From DASPSR01 sp035498715 (GTDB taxonomy: Bacteria; Nitrospirota; UBA9217): a stretch of DNA of 62,300 nucleotides. The translations under genes were made by a program, and so were the position numbers. The notes beneath the pieces are model-generated. The model saw nothing but the letters and a program-made list of their open reading frames with translations. It was not told where the DNA came from and ran no database searches. The stretch lies in NCBI GenBank assembly GCA_035498715.1, contig DATJZV010000135.1, forward strand, positions 1 to 62,300. The letters run 5' to 3'. Positions 44,869 to 52,845 of this stretch are shown here, one piece after another. Within the stretch, counting starts at the first letter, position 1. Each line of letters starts with the position of its first letter.

Positions 44869-44893
44869 TATGGCGGCCTAAAAGGCCGCCATA
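44869..44893 (-). terminator. perfect 11-bp hairpin upstream of lptC
   Basis: TATGGCGGCCT and AGGCCGCCATA form an 11-bp perfect stem around a 3-nt loop. On the minus strand it is followed by ATGACTTTATTATTTG, a weak U-rich tract. It could end transcription from the sensor gene or shield the lptC start. Confidence 0.5.
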
Positions 44894-44970
44894 TGCATAA
44901 TTTATACCATAGGTTCAAAGATATGTAAAGGTAAAAAAATAGAAGGAGATAGCAATGCCTGCCTGGATGA

Positions 44971-46224
44971 CTATGGTAAGGCCTTTAATTTAGACTTGAG
45001 GACGGATATTTCGCGTTCTTTCTCTTCCAAGAGCTTTTCGAGACTCACACGGGATGACATGTCACGCACCACGGACTGGACAAAACGCTTGCCCATCAGT
45101 AAAAGTCCGATTACGCTCACCTCTACCGGCACGACCGTGCCGTCGGTTTGCCTGAGAGATCCGTGCATGATTGACTGGTGCTCCGGAGTGACGTCCGCAA
45201 GAATTCCTTTGTGCTGGCCAGACTCGACAATAAGCTCGAAAAGGTTCCTGTGTAAAAGGTCATATTTGCTATAACCGGTCAAACGTGCTGCCTGCTCGTT
45301 CGCGAAGACGATATCGCCATTCTCGGCGAGAACGAAAATGGACTCGAGGGCGTTTTCGACGAGGGTCCTATAGCGCTCTTCGGAAGCCCGCAGTTCCTCG
45401 GTTTTTTCCGCCACCCATTGCTCAAGCTCCATGTTCATCTTTCGGAGCTCAAGCTGCATCTGCTCGTTTTGAACGGTCGTGGCTATGATGCCTGATAGGG
45501 TCGTGAAAAAGTTTATTTCCTCATCGGTGAAGTTCTTCGCTTTGCTATACAGCACCTCCATGACCCCTACGAGGGCGCCGTTAGAATACACATAGAGAGG
45601 GAAGCAATAGAGCGAGGTATAATTGGCGAGGGCAAGCCCTGATACTTCCCGGAACCGTGCATCATGCAGGAAATCCTTCGACATCACAGGCTCGAGCCTC
45701 CTCCCGACCCAACCTTCGATACCCTCGCCCAGCGGTATGCGGACATGACCCTCCTTCTCTTCATAATCGTTGTTCGCAGCCTGGAGCACAAGCTCATCCT
45801 TTTTTCTGTCGTAGAGAAAAATGAAACATGCATCGGCCTCCATGACCCGGGCCGTAATGTCGGCAACATCCTGCATACGGCTTTTAAACATGCGCGGCGA
45901 GTTGGCAGCGTAGTTTACATCATAGATACCGAGAAATTTTATGAATAGGTCGTCCTTGATATCGAGAAGTTCCTCGTGCTTAAGATGCAGTTCAAGGTTC
46001 GAATCCTCCAGCCTCCGATAGTAGGGGAAGATCATCTTCTTGTAGAGAAGATATGACAAAAGAGGGACAACCAGCAGGAGAGCTATGATCAGAAGAAGAC
46101 CGGCTCCGTTTCCGCGAGAATAGAAGAATCCGGCAGCGGCTCCGATTGTGACTGCAGTCAGCAGCATCGATATTATCGAAAAGATCAAGATACCTTTCCT
46201 GTGTTCAAAACTCCCGTTCGGCAT
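44971..46224 (-). CDS. membrane GAF-PAS sensor protein without output domain
   Basis: This 417-residue protein has two N-terminal membrane helices (about 12-34 and 41-62), a linker helix, a GAF domain (about 110-265, with FIFLYDRKKDELVLQAAN and IPLGEGIEGWVG), a coiled coil, a PAS domain (about 285-400, ERYRTLVENALESIFVLAENGDIVFANEQAARLTGYS in part), and a short coiled-coil tail. There is no H-box, ATPase, GGDEF, EAL or AAA+ domain after the PAS domain, and the stop is clean. It may act by protein contact. Its neighbours (cbiO, lptC) give no partner. Confidence 0.85.
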   Translation of the reverse strand: MPNGSFEHRKGILIFSIISMLLTAVTIGAAAGFFYSRGNGAGLLLIIALLLVVPLLSYLLYKKMIFPYYRRLEDSNLELHLKHEELLDIKDDLFIKFLGIYDVNYAANSPRMFKSRMQDVADITARVMEADACFIFLYDRKKDELVLQAANNDYEEKEGHVRIPLGEGIEGWVGRRLEPVMSKDFLHDARFREVSGLALANYTSLYCFPLYVYSNGALVGVMEVLYSKAKNFTDEEINFFTTLSGIIATTVQNEQMQLELRKMNMELEQWVAEKTEELRASEERYRTLVENALESIFVLAENGDIVFANEQAARLTGYSKYDLLHRNLFELIVESGQHKGILADVTPEHQSIMHGSLRQTDGTVVPVEVSVIGLLLMGKRFVQSVVRDMSSRVSLEKLLEEKEREISVLKSKLKALP

Positions 46225-46267
46225 TCTCCTTACCTCCCTGTTAGATACGGGCTGAGCCCTCGCCAGT

Positions 46268-47101
46268 TTATCGGGCTTTCATAAGTCGGACTAGATCGTC
46301 GACTGCCTGGTCCACGTAAGCCGGCATACCAACAGCGACCCCCCGCTCCCGCAGCTTGAGAAATAGCTCGGCCAGAAGCGGCGGATCGATGTTCGAAGCC
46401 CGGAGCGCTTCGGCCTGCAAAAATATCTCGGCTGGCGTACCAGCCGTCACCACACCCTTTCCTTTGGACAGCACATAGACCCGGTCGGCGAAGCTTGCCA
46501 CAAGGTTGAGGTCGTGGGTGGACATGACAATCGTCATGCCTTCCCGGTTCCGCCTGTTCAAGAGCGTCACCAGTTCCGCCCGGGAGCGGGAGTCGAGCCC
46601 CTCGAACGGTTCGTCGAGGATCAGCAGTTCGGGGCGCATCACGAGCGCCCCCGCGAGCGCCACTTTTCTCTTCTCTCCACCGGAGAGGTAGTGACAAATT
46701 TTATCACGCAAATGCCAAATCCCGAGCTCAGCCATGACCTGCTCGACCATCTGCGCAATCTTTTCCCTATCATAGCCGTAATTCCGAGGAGAAAAGGAGA
46801 TATCATCCCACACCGTCGGGGACAGGATCTGCTCGTCAACGCTCTGAAGGAGCACGCCGATACGCTCCCGGATGACATTATAGTGTGACGACGGGTTCAC
46901 GCCGAAAACGGAAACCCTACCCTCGTCCGGCGCGAGCAAGCCGAGGACATGGTAGAGCAGGGTGGTTTTACCTGAACCGTTTCCACCGAGGATCACCACT
47001 CGTTCTCCACGCTTCACGATAAAATCCAAGCCACAGATTTGGATCTCCGTTGTGTCGGGATAGATATGTTTAAGACAGCTTACCGTTACAAGGGGTTCCA
47101 T
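46268..47101 (-). CDS. cbiO: ECF-type cobalt/nickel transporter ATPase
   Basis: CbiO/NikO powers uptake of Co2+ or Ni2+ with CbiQ and CbiM. The 277-residue protein has Walker A GGNGSGKTTLLYHVLGLL, Q-loop IGVLLQSVDEQILSPTV, signature LSGGEKRKVALAGAL, Walker B LLILDEPFEGLD and the switch histidine in STHDLN. A C-terminal extension (about 225-277) is present as in other CbiO proteins. It follows cbiQ after an unusually long 241-bp gap. Confidence 0.93.
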   Translation of the reverse strand: MEPLVTVSCLKHIYPDTTEIQICGLDFIVKRGERVVILGGNGSGKTTLLYHVLGLLAPDEGRVSVFGVNPSSHYNVIRERIGVLLQSVDEQILSPTVWDDISFSPRNYGYDREKIAQMVEQVMAELGIWHLRDKICHYLSGGEKRKVALAGALVMRPELLILDEPFEGLDSRSRAELVTLLNRRNREGMTIVMSTHDLNLVASFADRVYVLSKGKGVVTAGTPAEIFLQAEALRASNIDPPLLAELFLKLRERGVAVGMPAYVDQAVDDLVRLMKAR

Positions 47102-47342
47102 AAAATCCTGAATCCGGATAGGCCGGAATATAGAATTTGATCACAAGTAGGCCTTCTAAGCGACACAAATTTCACGAATTAAGAGCAGATCATTACGTCT
47201 GAAACTCTCACCTGTATTCTATTCGAGTAATTCTTCCCCTTCTCGCCATTGGCGATAGTATCTCTTGAATTTTTCTTGCCAGGTTGGCAGAAATATGACT
47301 CATAAGTTACCACTGCCTCCTGCCTTCGCCTCCCCTTAGGTT

Positions 47343-48047
47343 CTACCTCCAGATAATCGCGAGCAGAAGTACGACACTGCCTGTCGTTAGGGGGAGCCAG
47401 TCTTCCCGGTGAAGTCCATCCATGCCTTTTTGCGCCATGCTCCCGCTGTAGCCCCGGACCGCCATGACAGCGTAAAGTCGCGAGGCGCGCTCCACGGCCG
47501 TCACCAGAAGCATGGCGATGCCTTTCGAGATGTTGGAACTATTTTTAAAGAGACTCCCTGGCGAGAACCCGCCGCGCAGCCGTATGGCAGCGGCAAAATG
47601 GCCCATCATGTCGAGGAGGATAAAAAGCGTGCGGTAGGTCATGAAAAGACCCGCGGCCAGCATCTCGGGAAGTGCCGTACTGATTAGGGAAAATATTTTC
47701 GGATACGGGGTACTCACAATGAGCGCAAGCATGGCAAAGGATGGTGTAATCGCCTTGAAGATCAAGAGTGCATAGACCCACCCCCCTCCCCGGAGGCTGA
47801 TGCCGTAGAGAAGCGCGAATATAGCCGCATAGAGAGAAAGCACTACCATTCTGACCCAGGGCAGTCGCGAACCCAAGACCACAACGAGGATCACGATATA
47901 TCCTGCCATGAGCGGGTAGGGGCTCTTTGCCATTACCGCCCCCCCTACCACGAGGAGCAGGAAGAGTATCTTGGAGAAGGTCGAGGCCCGATGAAAGGGT
48001 CCTGTTCCGCTCGCCGCCCAGTGGTCAATCCTTGCAACATCGATCAC
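47343..48047 (-). CDS. cbiQ: ECF-type cobalt/nickel transporter transmembrane protein
   Basis: CbiQ is the T component that couples ATP hydrolysis to the substrate-binding subunit. From the GTG at 48047, preceded by GAGG with 8-nt spacing, the protein has 234 residues, with about five membrane segments and the coupling-helix motif MAVRGYSGS (AxRG type) near residue 215. The frame extends upstream to 48095 overlapping cbiM. It is 10 bp from cbiM. Confidence 0.92.
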   Translation of the reverse strand: MIDVARIDHWAASGTGPFHRASTFSKILFLLLVVGGAVMAKSPYPLMAGYIVILVVVLGSRLPWVRMVVLSLYAAIFALLYGISLRGGGWVYALLIFKAITPSFAMLALIVSTPYPKIFSLISTALPEMLAAGLFMTYRTLFILLDMMGHFAAAIRLRGGFSPGSLFKNSSNISKGIAMLLVTAVERASRLYAVMAVRGYSGSMAQKGMDGLHREDWLPLTTGSVVLLLAIIWR

Positions 48048-48057
48048 GACAGTTTCC

Positions 48058-48747
48058 TCATTGTATTCCCGAATCCTTGCCCTTATGCAGCACATGCCCG
48101 AGGAGGTCGGGCTTGACCTGGGAAATGAATTTAACCACTGCGCCGGTGATTGCAGCCTCTATGATCCAACCAAAGGTGCCAATCGAGAGCACCACGAGGG
48201 CAAAGGTCGAGACCGATCCCTGCTGCTGCAACTCTTTGCCTGGCTCCTCGCCGTGGTGGAGCATTTCCAGATCTATATGGGACATGGCAACGATTCCGAT
48301 CAGAATCGTCGTGGTGATGAATAAGGTCACTATCGTAGCAAGCGCGGCCCGCGAAAATATGGGCAGACGCTTGAGCAGATAAAAGAGAGTATGGCCCAGA
48401 ACGGCTTCCGAGCCGAGAAGCAGGGTGTTGAGGCCGATGACGGTGATGCCGCCGTGGCCCATGAGAGCGAGGATGAGATTGGCGATGAATGCAGCAACGA
48501 ATCCCAGGCTGGGCCCGATGAGAATGCCCGCAACGACTGAAAGATTAATGTGATATCCGGGAAGAATAGGAAGACTCATGCCCACCAGCATGGCGGCAGA
48601 CAGGGCGCCGAGCAGCGGTATCTTTTTCTTCATATCGATTGCACGGAGCCGGTACAAACTGAATGCCAGCGCGAGAGCCATGATGATGAACCCGACCACC
48701 CAAAGCCAAATCGGCAAAATGCCGTCCGGTATATGCATGTGTGTCAT
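48058..48747 (-). CDS. cbiM: ECF-type cobalt/nickel transporter substrate-binding protein
   Basis: CbiM/NikM binds the metal ion. The protein has about seven membrane segments and starts (M-T-H)-MHIPDGILP. In characterised NikM the mature N-terminus MH provides metal ligands, so the ATG at 48738 is the likely functional start even though the first ATG is at 48747. GPSLGFVAAFIANLILALMGHGG is also typical. No cobalamin riboswitch was recognised upstream, and CbiN/NikN is not seen. Confidence 0.92.
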   Translation of the reverse strand: MTHMHIPDGILPIWLWVVGFIIMALALAFSLYRLRAIDMKKKIPLLGALSAAMLVGMSLPILPGYHINLSVVAGILIGPSLGFVAAFIANLILALMGHGGITVIGLNTLLLGSEAVLGHTLFYLLKRLPIFSRAALATIVTLFITTTILIGIVAMSHIDLEMLHHGEEPGKELQQQGSVSTFALVVLSIGTFGWIIEAAITGAVVKFISQVKPDLLGHVLHKGKDSGIQ

Positions 48748-48787
48748 ATCGTATCATCCCCGATATTCTTGTGCGTGATCACTTCCA

Positions 48788-49180
48788 TCAGCGCCGGTCG
48801 CCGTTTTTATTTGCTCTCTTGATAAAGACCACCTTCCCGTCCCCACCTACAAATATGTTCAGCGTCCAGCTGACAACGCTGACAATGAGGGCGCCGAGGA
48901 ATGCGGCCGCGAAACTCTCGATGACGAATCCCGGCACCACCATGGAGACAAGTTTGAGCATGGCCGCATTAATCACCAAGGTAAAGAGTCCAAGGGTAAG
49001 GAGATTGATGGGGAGCGTGAGAACGAGCACGACTGGCCTGATCACGGCGTTAACGATGCCGAGGATGCCAGCGGCGAGAATTCCTATCTCAATGCTTTGT
49101 ATACGGATCCCTTTTATGAGGATCGCTGCCGTGACCAAGGCCAGCAGATTTATAGACCAGCGCAGCAAAAATCCTATCAT
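48788..49180 (-). CDS. PF04020-type small membrane protein
   Basis: This 130-residue protein has four membrane segments and a GIVNAVIRPVVLVLTLPINLLTLGLFTLVINA core, characteristic in pieces of the PF04020 (phage holin 4 superfamily) family. Despite the family name, it is a chromosomal protein of unknown function. It lies 40 bp before cbiM. Confidence 0.88.
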   Translation of the reverse strand: MIGFLLRWSINLLALVTAAILIKGIRIQSIEIGILAAGILGIVNAVIRPVVLVLTLPINLLTLGLFTLVINAAMLKLVSMVVPGFVIESFAAAFLGALIVSVVSWTLNIFVGGDGKVVFIKRANKNGDRR

Positions 49181-49319
49181 GCCACCTCCAAAAGTAAAAA
49201 AAGTCTAACATACTTCAGGCCCATTTGCAACCCATGAATAAATCCACGAGTAATTTTGTGAAAGCGCGATTGTGAGAACGACAATCTCTGGTTTTTCCGT
49301 GCAGTCGCCAAGAAACTAT

Positions 49320-49348
49320 TTGACTTTATCCAGTGTATATGATAATAA
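49320..49348 (+). promoter_or_regulatory. sigma-70-type promoter of the aminotransferase gene
   Basis: TTGACT (49320-49325) and TAATAA (49343-49348) are separated by 17 bp, in the divergent gap from the PF04020 gene. Confidence 0.5.
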
Positions 49349-49400
49349 ATTTTACGTTCAGCTTACTTTATCATAGATGCAAGAAAGGGTTTTAACAAGC

Positions 49401-50594
49401 ATGGGAATTGCCAAAAGAGCCTTAGCGATAAAACCGTCCCCCACCCTGGCAACAGCGGCCAAAGCCAAGGCAATGAAGGCACAAGGGATCGACGTGGTTG
49501 ACTTTGGCGTCGGTGAGCCGGACTTCGACACGCCGGAGAATGTCAAAGAAGCCGCCAAGAAAGCGATTCAGGCTGGGTTTACCAAATACACTCCTGCCTC
49601 GGGCACGGATGAGCTCAAGGAAGCGGTCGTAGAAAAATTCAAAAAGGATAACGGGCTTGCATACAACAAATCCCAGGTCCTCATATCATGCGGGGCGAAA
49701 CACAGCCTGTACAATATCGCGGAGGCGCTGTTTGATCCCGGGGACGAGGTGATCATTCCCTCACCGTACTGGGTCTCATATCCGGACCAGGTCATCTTGA
49801 ACGATGCCACACCAATCATTGTGGAAACCACGGAAGATGAAAAGTTCAAGCTGTCGGCGAAAAAGCTTGAAAAGGCGGTGACCCGCAAGACCAAGGCCGT
49901 TATCCTGAACAGCCCTTCCAACCCCACCGGCCTTGCCTATGACAAAAAGACCCTTGAAGAGATCGCTGCCGTATCGGTGAAGCACAAGCTCTACGTTATC
50001 TCAGACGAAATATACGAAAAGCTCATCTACGACGGCTTTCAGCATTTCAGCATTGCTTCGCTCGGTCCGGAGATCAAGGATCTGACCATTGTGGTGAACG
50101 GAGTGTCCAAGTCTCACGCGATGACCGGCTGGCGCATCGGTTATGCCGCAGGACCGCAGGACGTCATTACAGCCATGGCCAATATTCAAAGCCAGAGCAC
50201 TTCGAACCCCACATCCATATCGCAGAAAGCGGCAGTGGAGGCGCTCCGCGGTCCGCAGGATTTTATTCAGGTCATGAACAGCGAGTTCGACAAGAGAAGA
50301 AAGTACATGGTTGAGCGGCTCAACAGGATAACAGGCATGTCCTGTCTTATGCCCGTGGGGGCGTTCTACGCCTTCCCCCGCGTGTCACCCCTCTTCGGCA
50401 AAAGCGTAAACGGCAAGCTAATCAGGAATTCCTCGGACCTCGCTGCATACCTGTTGGAAGAAGCGAAGGTTGCCCTTGTATCAGGAGATGCGTTCGGTGC
50501 TGACGCGTACATGCGGCTCTCTTACGCCACCTCTATGGAAATCATCGTCAAGGGACTTGATCGAATCGAGCGTGCAGTCAATAAGCTCGCGTGA
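49401..50594 (+). CDS. aspC: aspartate aminotransferase (class I, Ib type)
   Basis: This PLP enzyme transfers amino groups between aspartate and 2-oxoglutarate. From the ATG at 49401 it has 397 residues. It has VDFGVGEPDFDTPENV, FTKYTPASGTDELKEAV, NSPSNPTG, ISDEIYEKLIYDG, the PLP lysine in NGVSKSHAMTGWRIGYAAG and MRLSYATS. Unlike the CobD-like protein at 33 kb, all PLP ligands are present. An upstream in-frame ATG at 49377 adds 8 residues; neither start has a close ribosome site. A prephenate aminotransferase role is also possible for this subgroup. Confidence 0.93.
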   Translation: MGIAKRALAIKPSPTLATAAKAKAMKAQGIDVVDFGVGEPDFDTPENVKEAAKKAIQAGFTKYTPASGTDELKEAVVEKFKKDNGLAYNKSQVLISCGAKHSLYNIAEALFDPGDEVIIPSPYWVSYPDQVILNDATPIIVETTEDEKFKLSAKKLEKAVTRKTKAVILNSPSNPTGLAYDKKTLEEIAAVSVKHKLYVISDEIYEKLIYDGFQHFSIASLGPEIKDLTIVVNGVSKSHAMTGWRIGYAAGPQDVITAMANIQSQSTSNPTSISQKAAVEALRGPQDFIQVMNSEFDKRRKYMVERLNRITGMSCLMPVGAFYAFPRVSPLFGKSVNGKLIRNSSDLAAYLLEEAKVALVSGDAFGADAYMRLSYATSMEIIVKGLDRIERAVNKLA

Positions 50595-50648
50595 CAAGCA
50601 CGCCGGACGTCTAAATTCTGAATATTTTATTGATACCGGGAGGTTCAT

Positions 50649-51434
50649 ATGAAAATCGTGACATACCTGTTAGCAGCCTTGCTCTGCGCCTCTCTCGGAG
50701 CTGCGGCCATCTTTTATGTCTTCACATTCCAGCCCATGGCCGCTGAGTACGCACGAATGAAGGCCGGTATGCCGGAGTTCGACAAGGCAAAGGCCGAGTT
50801 AAAGAGATACAAAGACAAGGAAAAACAGGAAAGCGCCTGGATAGCCCCCCTTGTCGAAACATTCGGTAACGGCCTGAATGATGAAATAAAAGCCGGCAAA
50901 GCAGAGGTCGTTTCTGCAGGGAACGCCATTATTGTGAACATTGCGGAAGATGCGCTCTATACACCGGGCTCAAAAACCTTTGCCAAAGACACACAGACAC
51001 TCTTGAAGCTGGCCTCCCTCCTTAAAAAAGAAGGGCTGAGGGGAAAGGATATTTTCATAGGAAATGCCACGGAAGCCGTTGCCGCGCATGGCAAGGGCAG
51101 GAAACGGGTCCCGCCCAAGGACGCATTGACGCTAGCATCAGAACGGTCAGAAGAGCTGGTAAAGTATCTAGAAAAGTATGGCGCACCCCAGGATTCGCTC
51201 GCTGCACTCGCGTATTCATCAAAATTGCCTGACCGAGGTTTCAAGATTAAGAACAAGAAGACCATAATCTTGATCAGTGCGGTGCCGGCTGTCAATGCAC
51301 ACGATGCCGCCGCAGCCCAGCCCGAAAGTGCGCCTGTGCCCCAGTCAAAACCAGCTTCTCCTGCACAGGGAGGCGTTCCCAAAACAGCGCCGAAAGCGAT
51401 CCCCATCAAGCCGGCACAACCGCATACGAATTAA
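50649..51434 (+). CDS. membrane-anchored OmpA/MotB-like domain protein
   Basis: This 261-residue protein has one N-terminal hydrophobic segment (4-27, signal anchor or signal peptide), a charged coiled-coil-like linker (35-65), and a domain (about 75-205) whose pattern (GNAIIVNIAEDALYTPGSKT, LLKLASLLKKEG, a late LASERSEELVKYLEKYG helix, ALAYSSKLP) resembles the OmpA/MotB peptidoglycan-binding fold. The C-terminus (215-261) is proline/alanine-rich. The canonical NxxLSxxRA arginine pattern is partly present (SERSEELVKYL). GGGAGG precedes the ATG. It may be co-transcribed with aspC 54 bp upstream. Confidence 0.6.
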   Translation: MKIVTYLLAALLCASLGAAAIFYVFTFQPMAAEYARMKAGMPEFDKAKAELKRYKDKEKQESAWIAPLVETFGNGLNDEIKAGKAEVVSAGNAIIVNIAEDALYTPGSKTFAKDTQTLLKLASLLKKEGLRGKDIFIGNATEAVAAHGKGRKRVPPKDALTLASERSEELVKYLEKYGAPQDSLAALAYSSKLPDRGFKIKNKKTIILISAVPAVNAHDAAAAQPESAPVPQSKPASPAQGGVPKTAPKAIPIKPAQPHTN

Positions 51435-52042
51435 CAAAGCAGAAAAAGGGTGAGAATGGCAAGGGCACGCGAGAAAAAGCGCCACATGCCACACCATCCC
51501 CCTCCCCCTCAGTCACGGGAGATTCCGTGTCGTATGCACATTCCAAAAAAATAATCGCTCAGCTTGAGCAAATACTTAAACAATCTCGCCGCCATGAAAA
51601 GGCTCGAGATAAAACTGAATGGAATCTGCGCCCACTATCATATCTCCCGAACGACCGGCTCGCTGCTGGGCATGCAGGCATGCTCCCGCAGGTGACCGGC
51701 ACCATAAAAAAAATCCCTCCCCTTAGGCCGTGTGCCGATCTGCCTTACGAATGAGAACAGGAAAAACTCGATAAAACCTTTTCCAGCGGGTTTAAGCAAA
51801 TGGTAATACTGTAAATGGGGAAGTGACTCCCGACAGGGTAGCGGAAAACGGTGAGCACGTCCATGCATCCGTTGTGTTCACGCTGCTCGTGGACGTCATC
51901 GCGGCCAGCGCGTATTGGTGAGCGTTCGCTGTTTTTGGCCCTAAGCACTATGCAGGTATGATCATATCGCCATATTCCTTGCTTTCACGAAATATGACGC
52001 AACGGTACGGGAAGTCGACGGAGAAAAGATCGGATTGGCCGT
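51435..52042. other. 608-bp region without a supported gene
   Basis: This region separates convergent genes. Frames of 60-76 codons occur on both strands (for example 51527-51754 plus), but none has a domain, a clear ribosome site or convincing composition. No strong terminator was found, though one would be expected between convergent genes. Confidence 0.4.
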
Positions 52043-52843
52043 CTACGGCCCATTGCCACCTGATGACGGTTTCCTCAGGCTGTTCATGATCAGAAGGGCT
52101 CTTTGCCTGCCAGCGGGATCAGGTTCCATTTCAGCATACCTGCTCATATATTGATATGCCATGTCCGTTTTGCCTGCCTTCGCCAATGCCAGGGCCGCAT
52201 TCCAGTATTTATTCTTGTCTTCCGGCGCACTTTGGATCGCCTTGAGAAAACACTCCGCAGCCTTGTCATACTCTCCCTGCGACATCAAAACCTCTCCCAG
52301 CGTATTCAGGGCTTGCGGCATGCCGGGAGCAGCAGAAAGCGCCATACGGGCGTTCGCAGCGGCTTCATCAAGTCGTCCCTTCTTTAAATAAGCTATGGAA
52401 AGGTTATTCAGAAGGCTCGCATCAAAGGGAGCATACCGTAAACCCGTCTGCCATGATGTGATGGCTTCGTCAAGCATGCCCACCCGGAAGTAGACCACTC
52501 CGATCTCCCGGTAAAGGTCACGGGAAGGCACGCTCCCGTCGTCTTTGAGGGCGAGGACCGTCTTGAACTCGCGCATAGCATCATTGTATACGCCTGCGGT
52601 AGAAAGAGCCTGACCCAAGTTCTCGTGAACTCTCCGCTTTATAGGCGATTTAAGGGCAGTATCCGTCCACATGGTGACTGGTGTTTTATAGATACGGTTA
52701 CGCATGTTTGCAGCAATTACCAGACAGATGATTATGCAGAGGAACAAGATGGCCGACGCATAGTGGTAGCTTGTTTTCTGCGATTGAACTTCCACGACAA
52801 GAGAATTACGGCGAGAACGCGTTCGGGATGATTTTTTCCCCAT
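52043..52843 (-). CDS. membrane-anchored TPR protein matching the C-terminal part of TMTC-type proteins
   Basis: This 266-residue protein has a basic N-terminus (KKSSRTRSRRNS), one membrane helix (about 27-46), and the segment NMRNRIYKTPVTMWTDTALKSP, then about five TPR repeats (from HENLGQALSTAGVYNDAMREF to YWNAALALAKAGKTDMAYQYM). The RN..Y.T....W.D..LKSP stretch is the usual link between the last helix and the TPRs in DUF1736/TMTC-like proteins. The protein thus looks like the missing tail of the polytopic protein at 19.5-20.7 kb. The ATG follows GAGGAG and lies 2 bp after the SpoIID stop, so it is a real separate gene. Confidence 0.85.
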   Translation of the reverse strand: MGKKSSRTRSRRNSLVVEVQSQKTSYHYASAILFLCIIICLVIAANMRNRIYKTPVTMWTDTALKSPIKRRVHENLGQALSTAGVYNDAMREFKTVLALKDDGSVPSRDLYREIGVVYFRVGMLDEAITSWQTGLRYAPFDASLLNNLSIAYLKKGRLDEAAANARMALSAAPGMPQALNTLGEVLMSQGEYDKAAECFLKAIQSAPEDKNKYWNAALALAKAGKTDMAYQYMSRYAEMEPDPAGRQRALLIMNSLRKPSSGGNGP

Positions 52844-52845
52844 GG

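Noticed and set aside
45990..46012. T-loop-like GGTTCGAATCC suggesting a tRNA
   Set aside because: It lies inside the GAF-PAS coding frame; the T-stem does not pair fully and no acceptor or anticodon arms were found.
46230..46697. 155-codon frame overlapping cbiO on the same strand
   Set aside because: It is out of frame with CbiO, whose conserved ABC ATPase motifs cover the same DNA; the sequence is arginine/glycine-rich as expected from a GC-rich shadow frame.
47208..47303. 31-codon minus-strand frame between cbiQ and cbiO
   Set aside because: The nearest GGAGG is 12 nt away, the composition is not convincing and no family is recognised.
48748..48787. Possible cobalamin or nickel/cobalt riboswitch before cbiM
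   Set aside because: Only 40 bp separate the genes and no conserved B12-box sequence is present.
51456..51554. Short plus-strand frame MARAREKKRHM... after the OmpA-like gene
   Set aside because: It is about 32 codons long, histidine/proline-rich, without similarity; a weak ribosome site alone is not enough.
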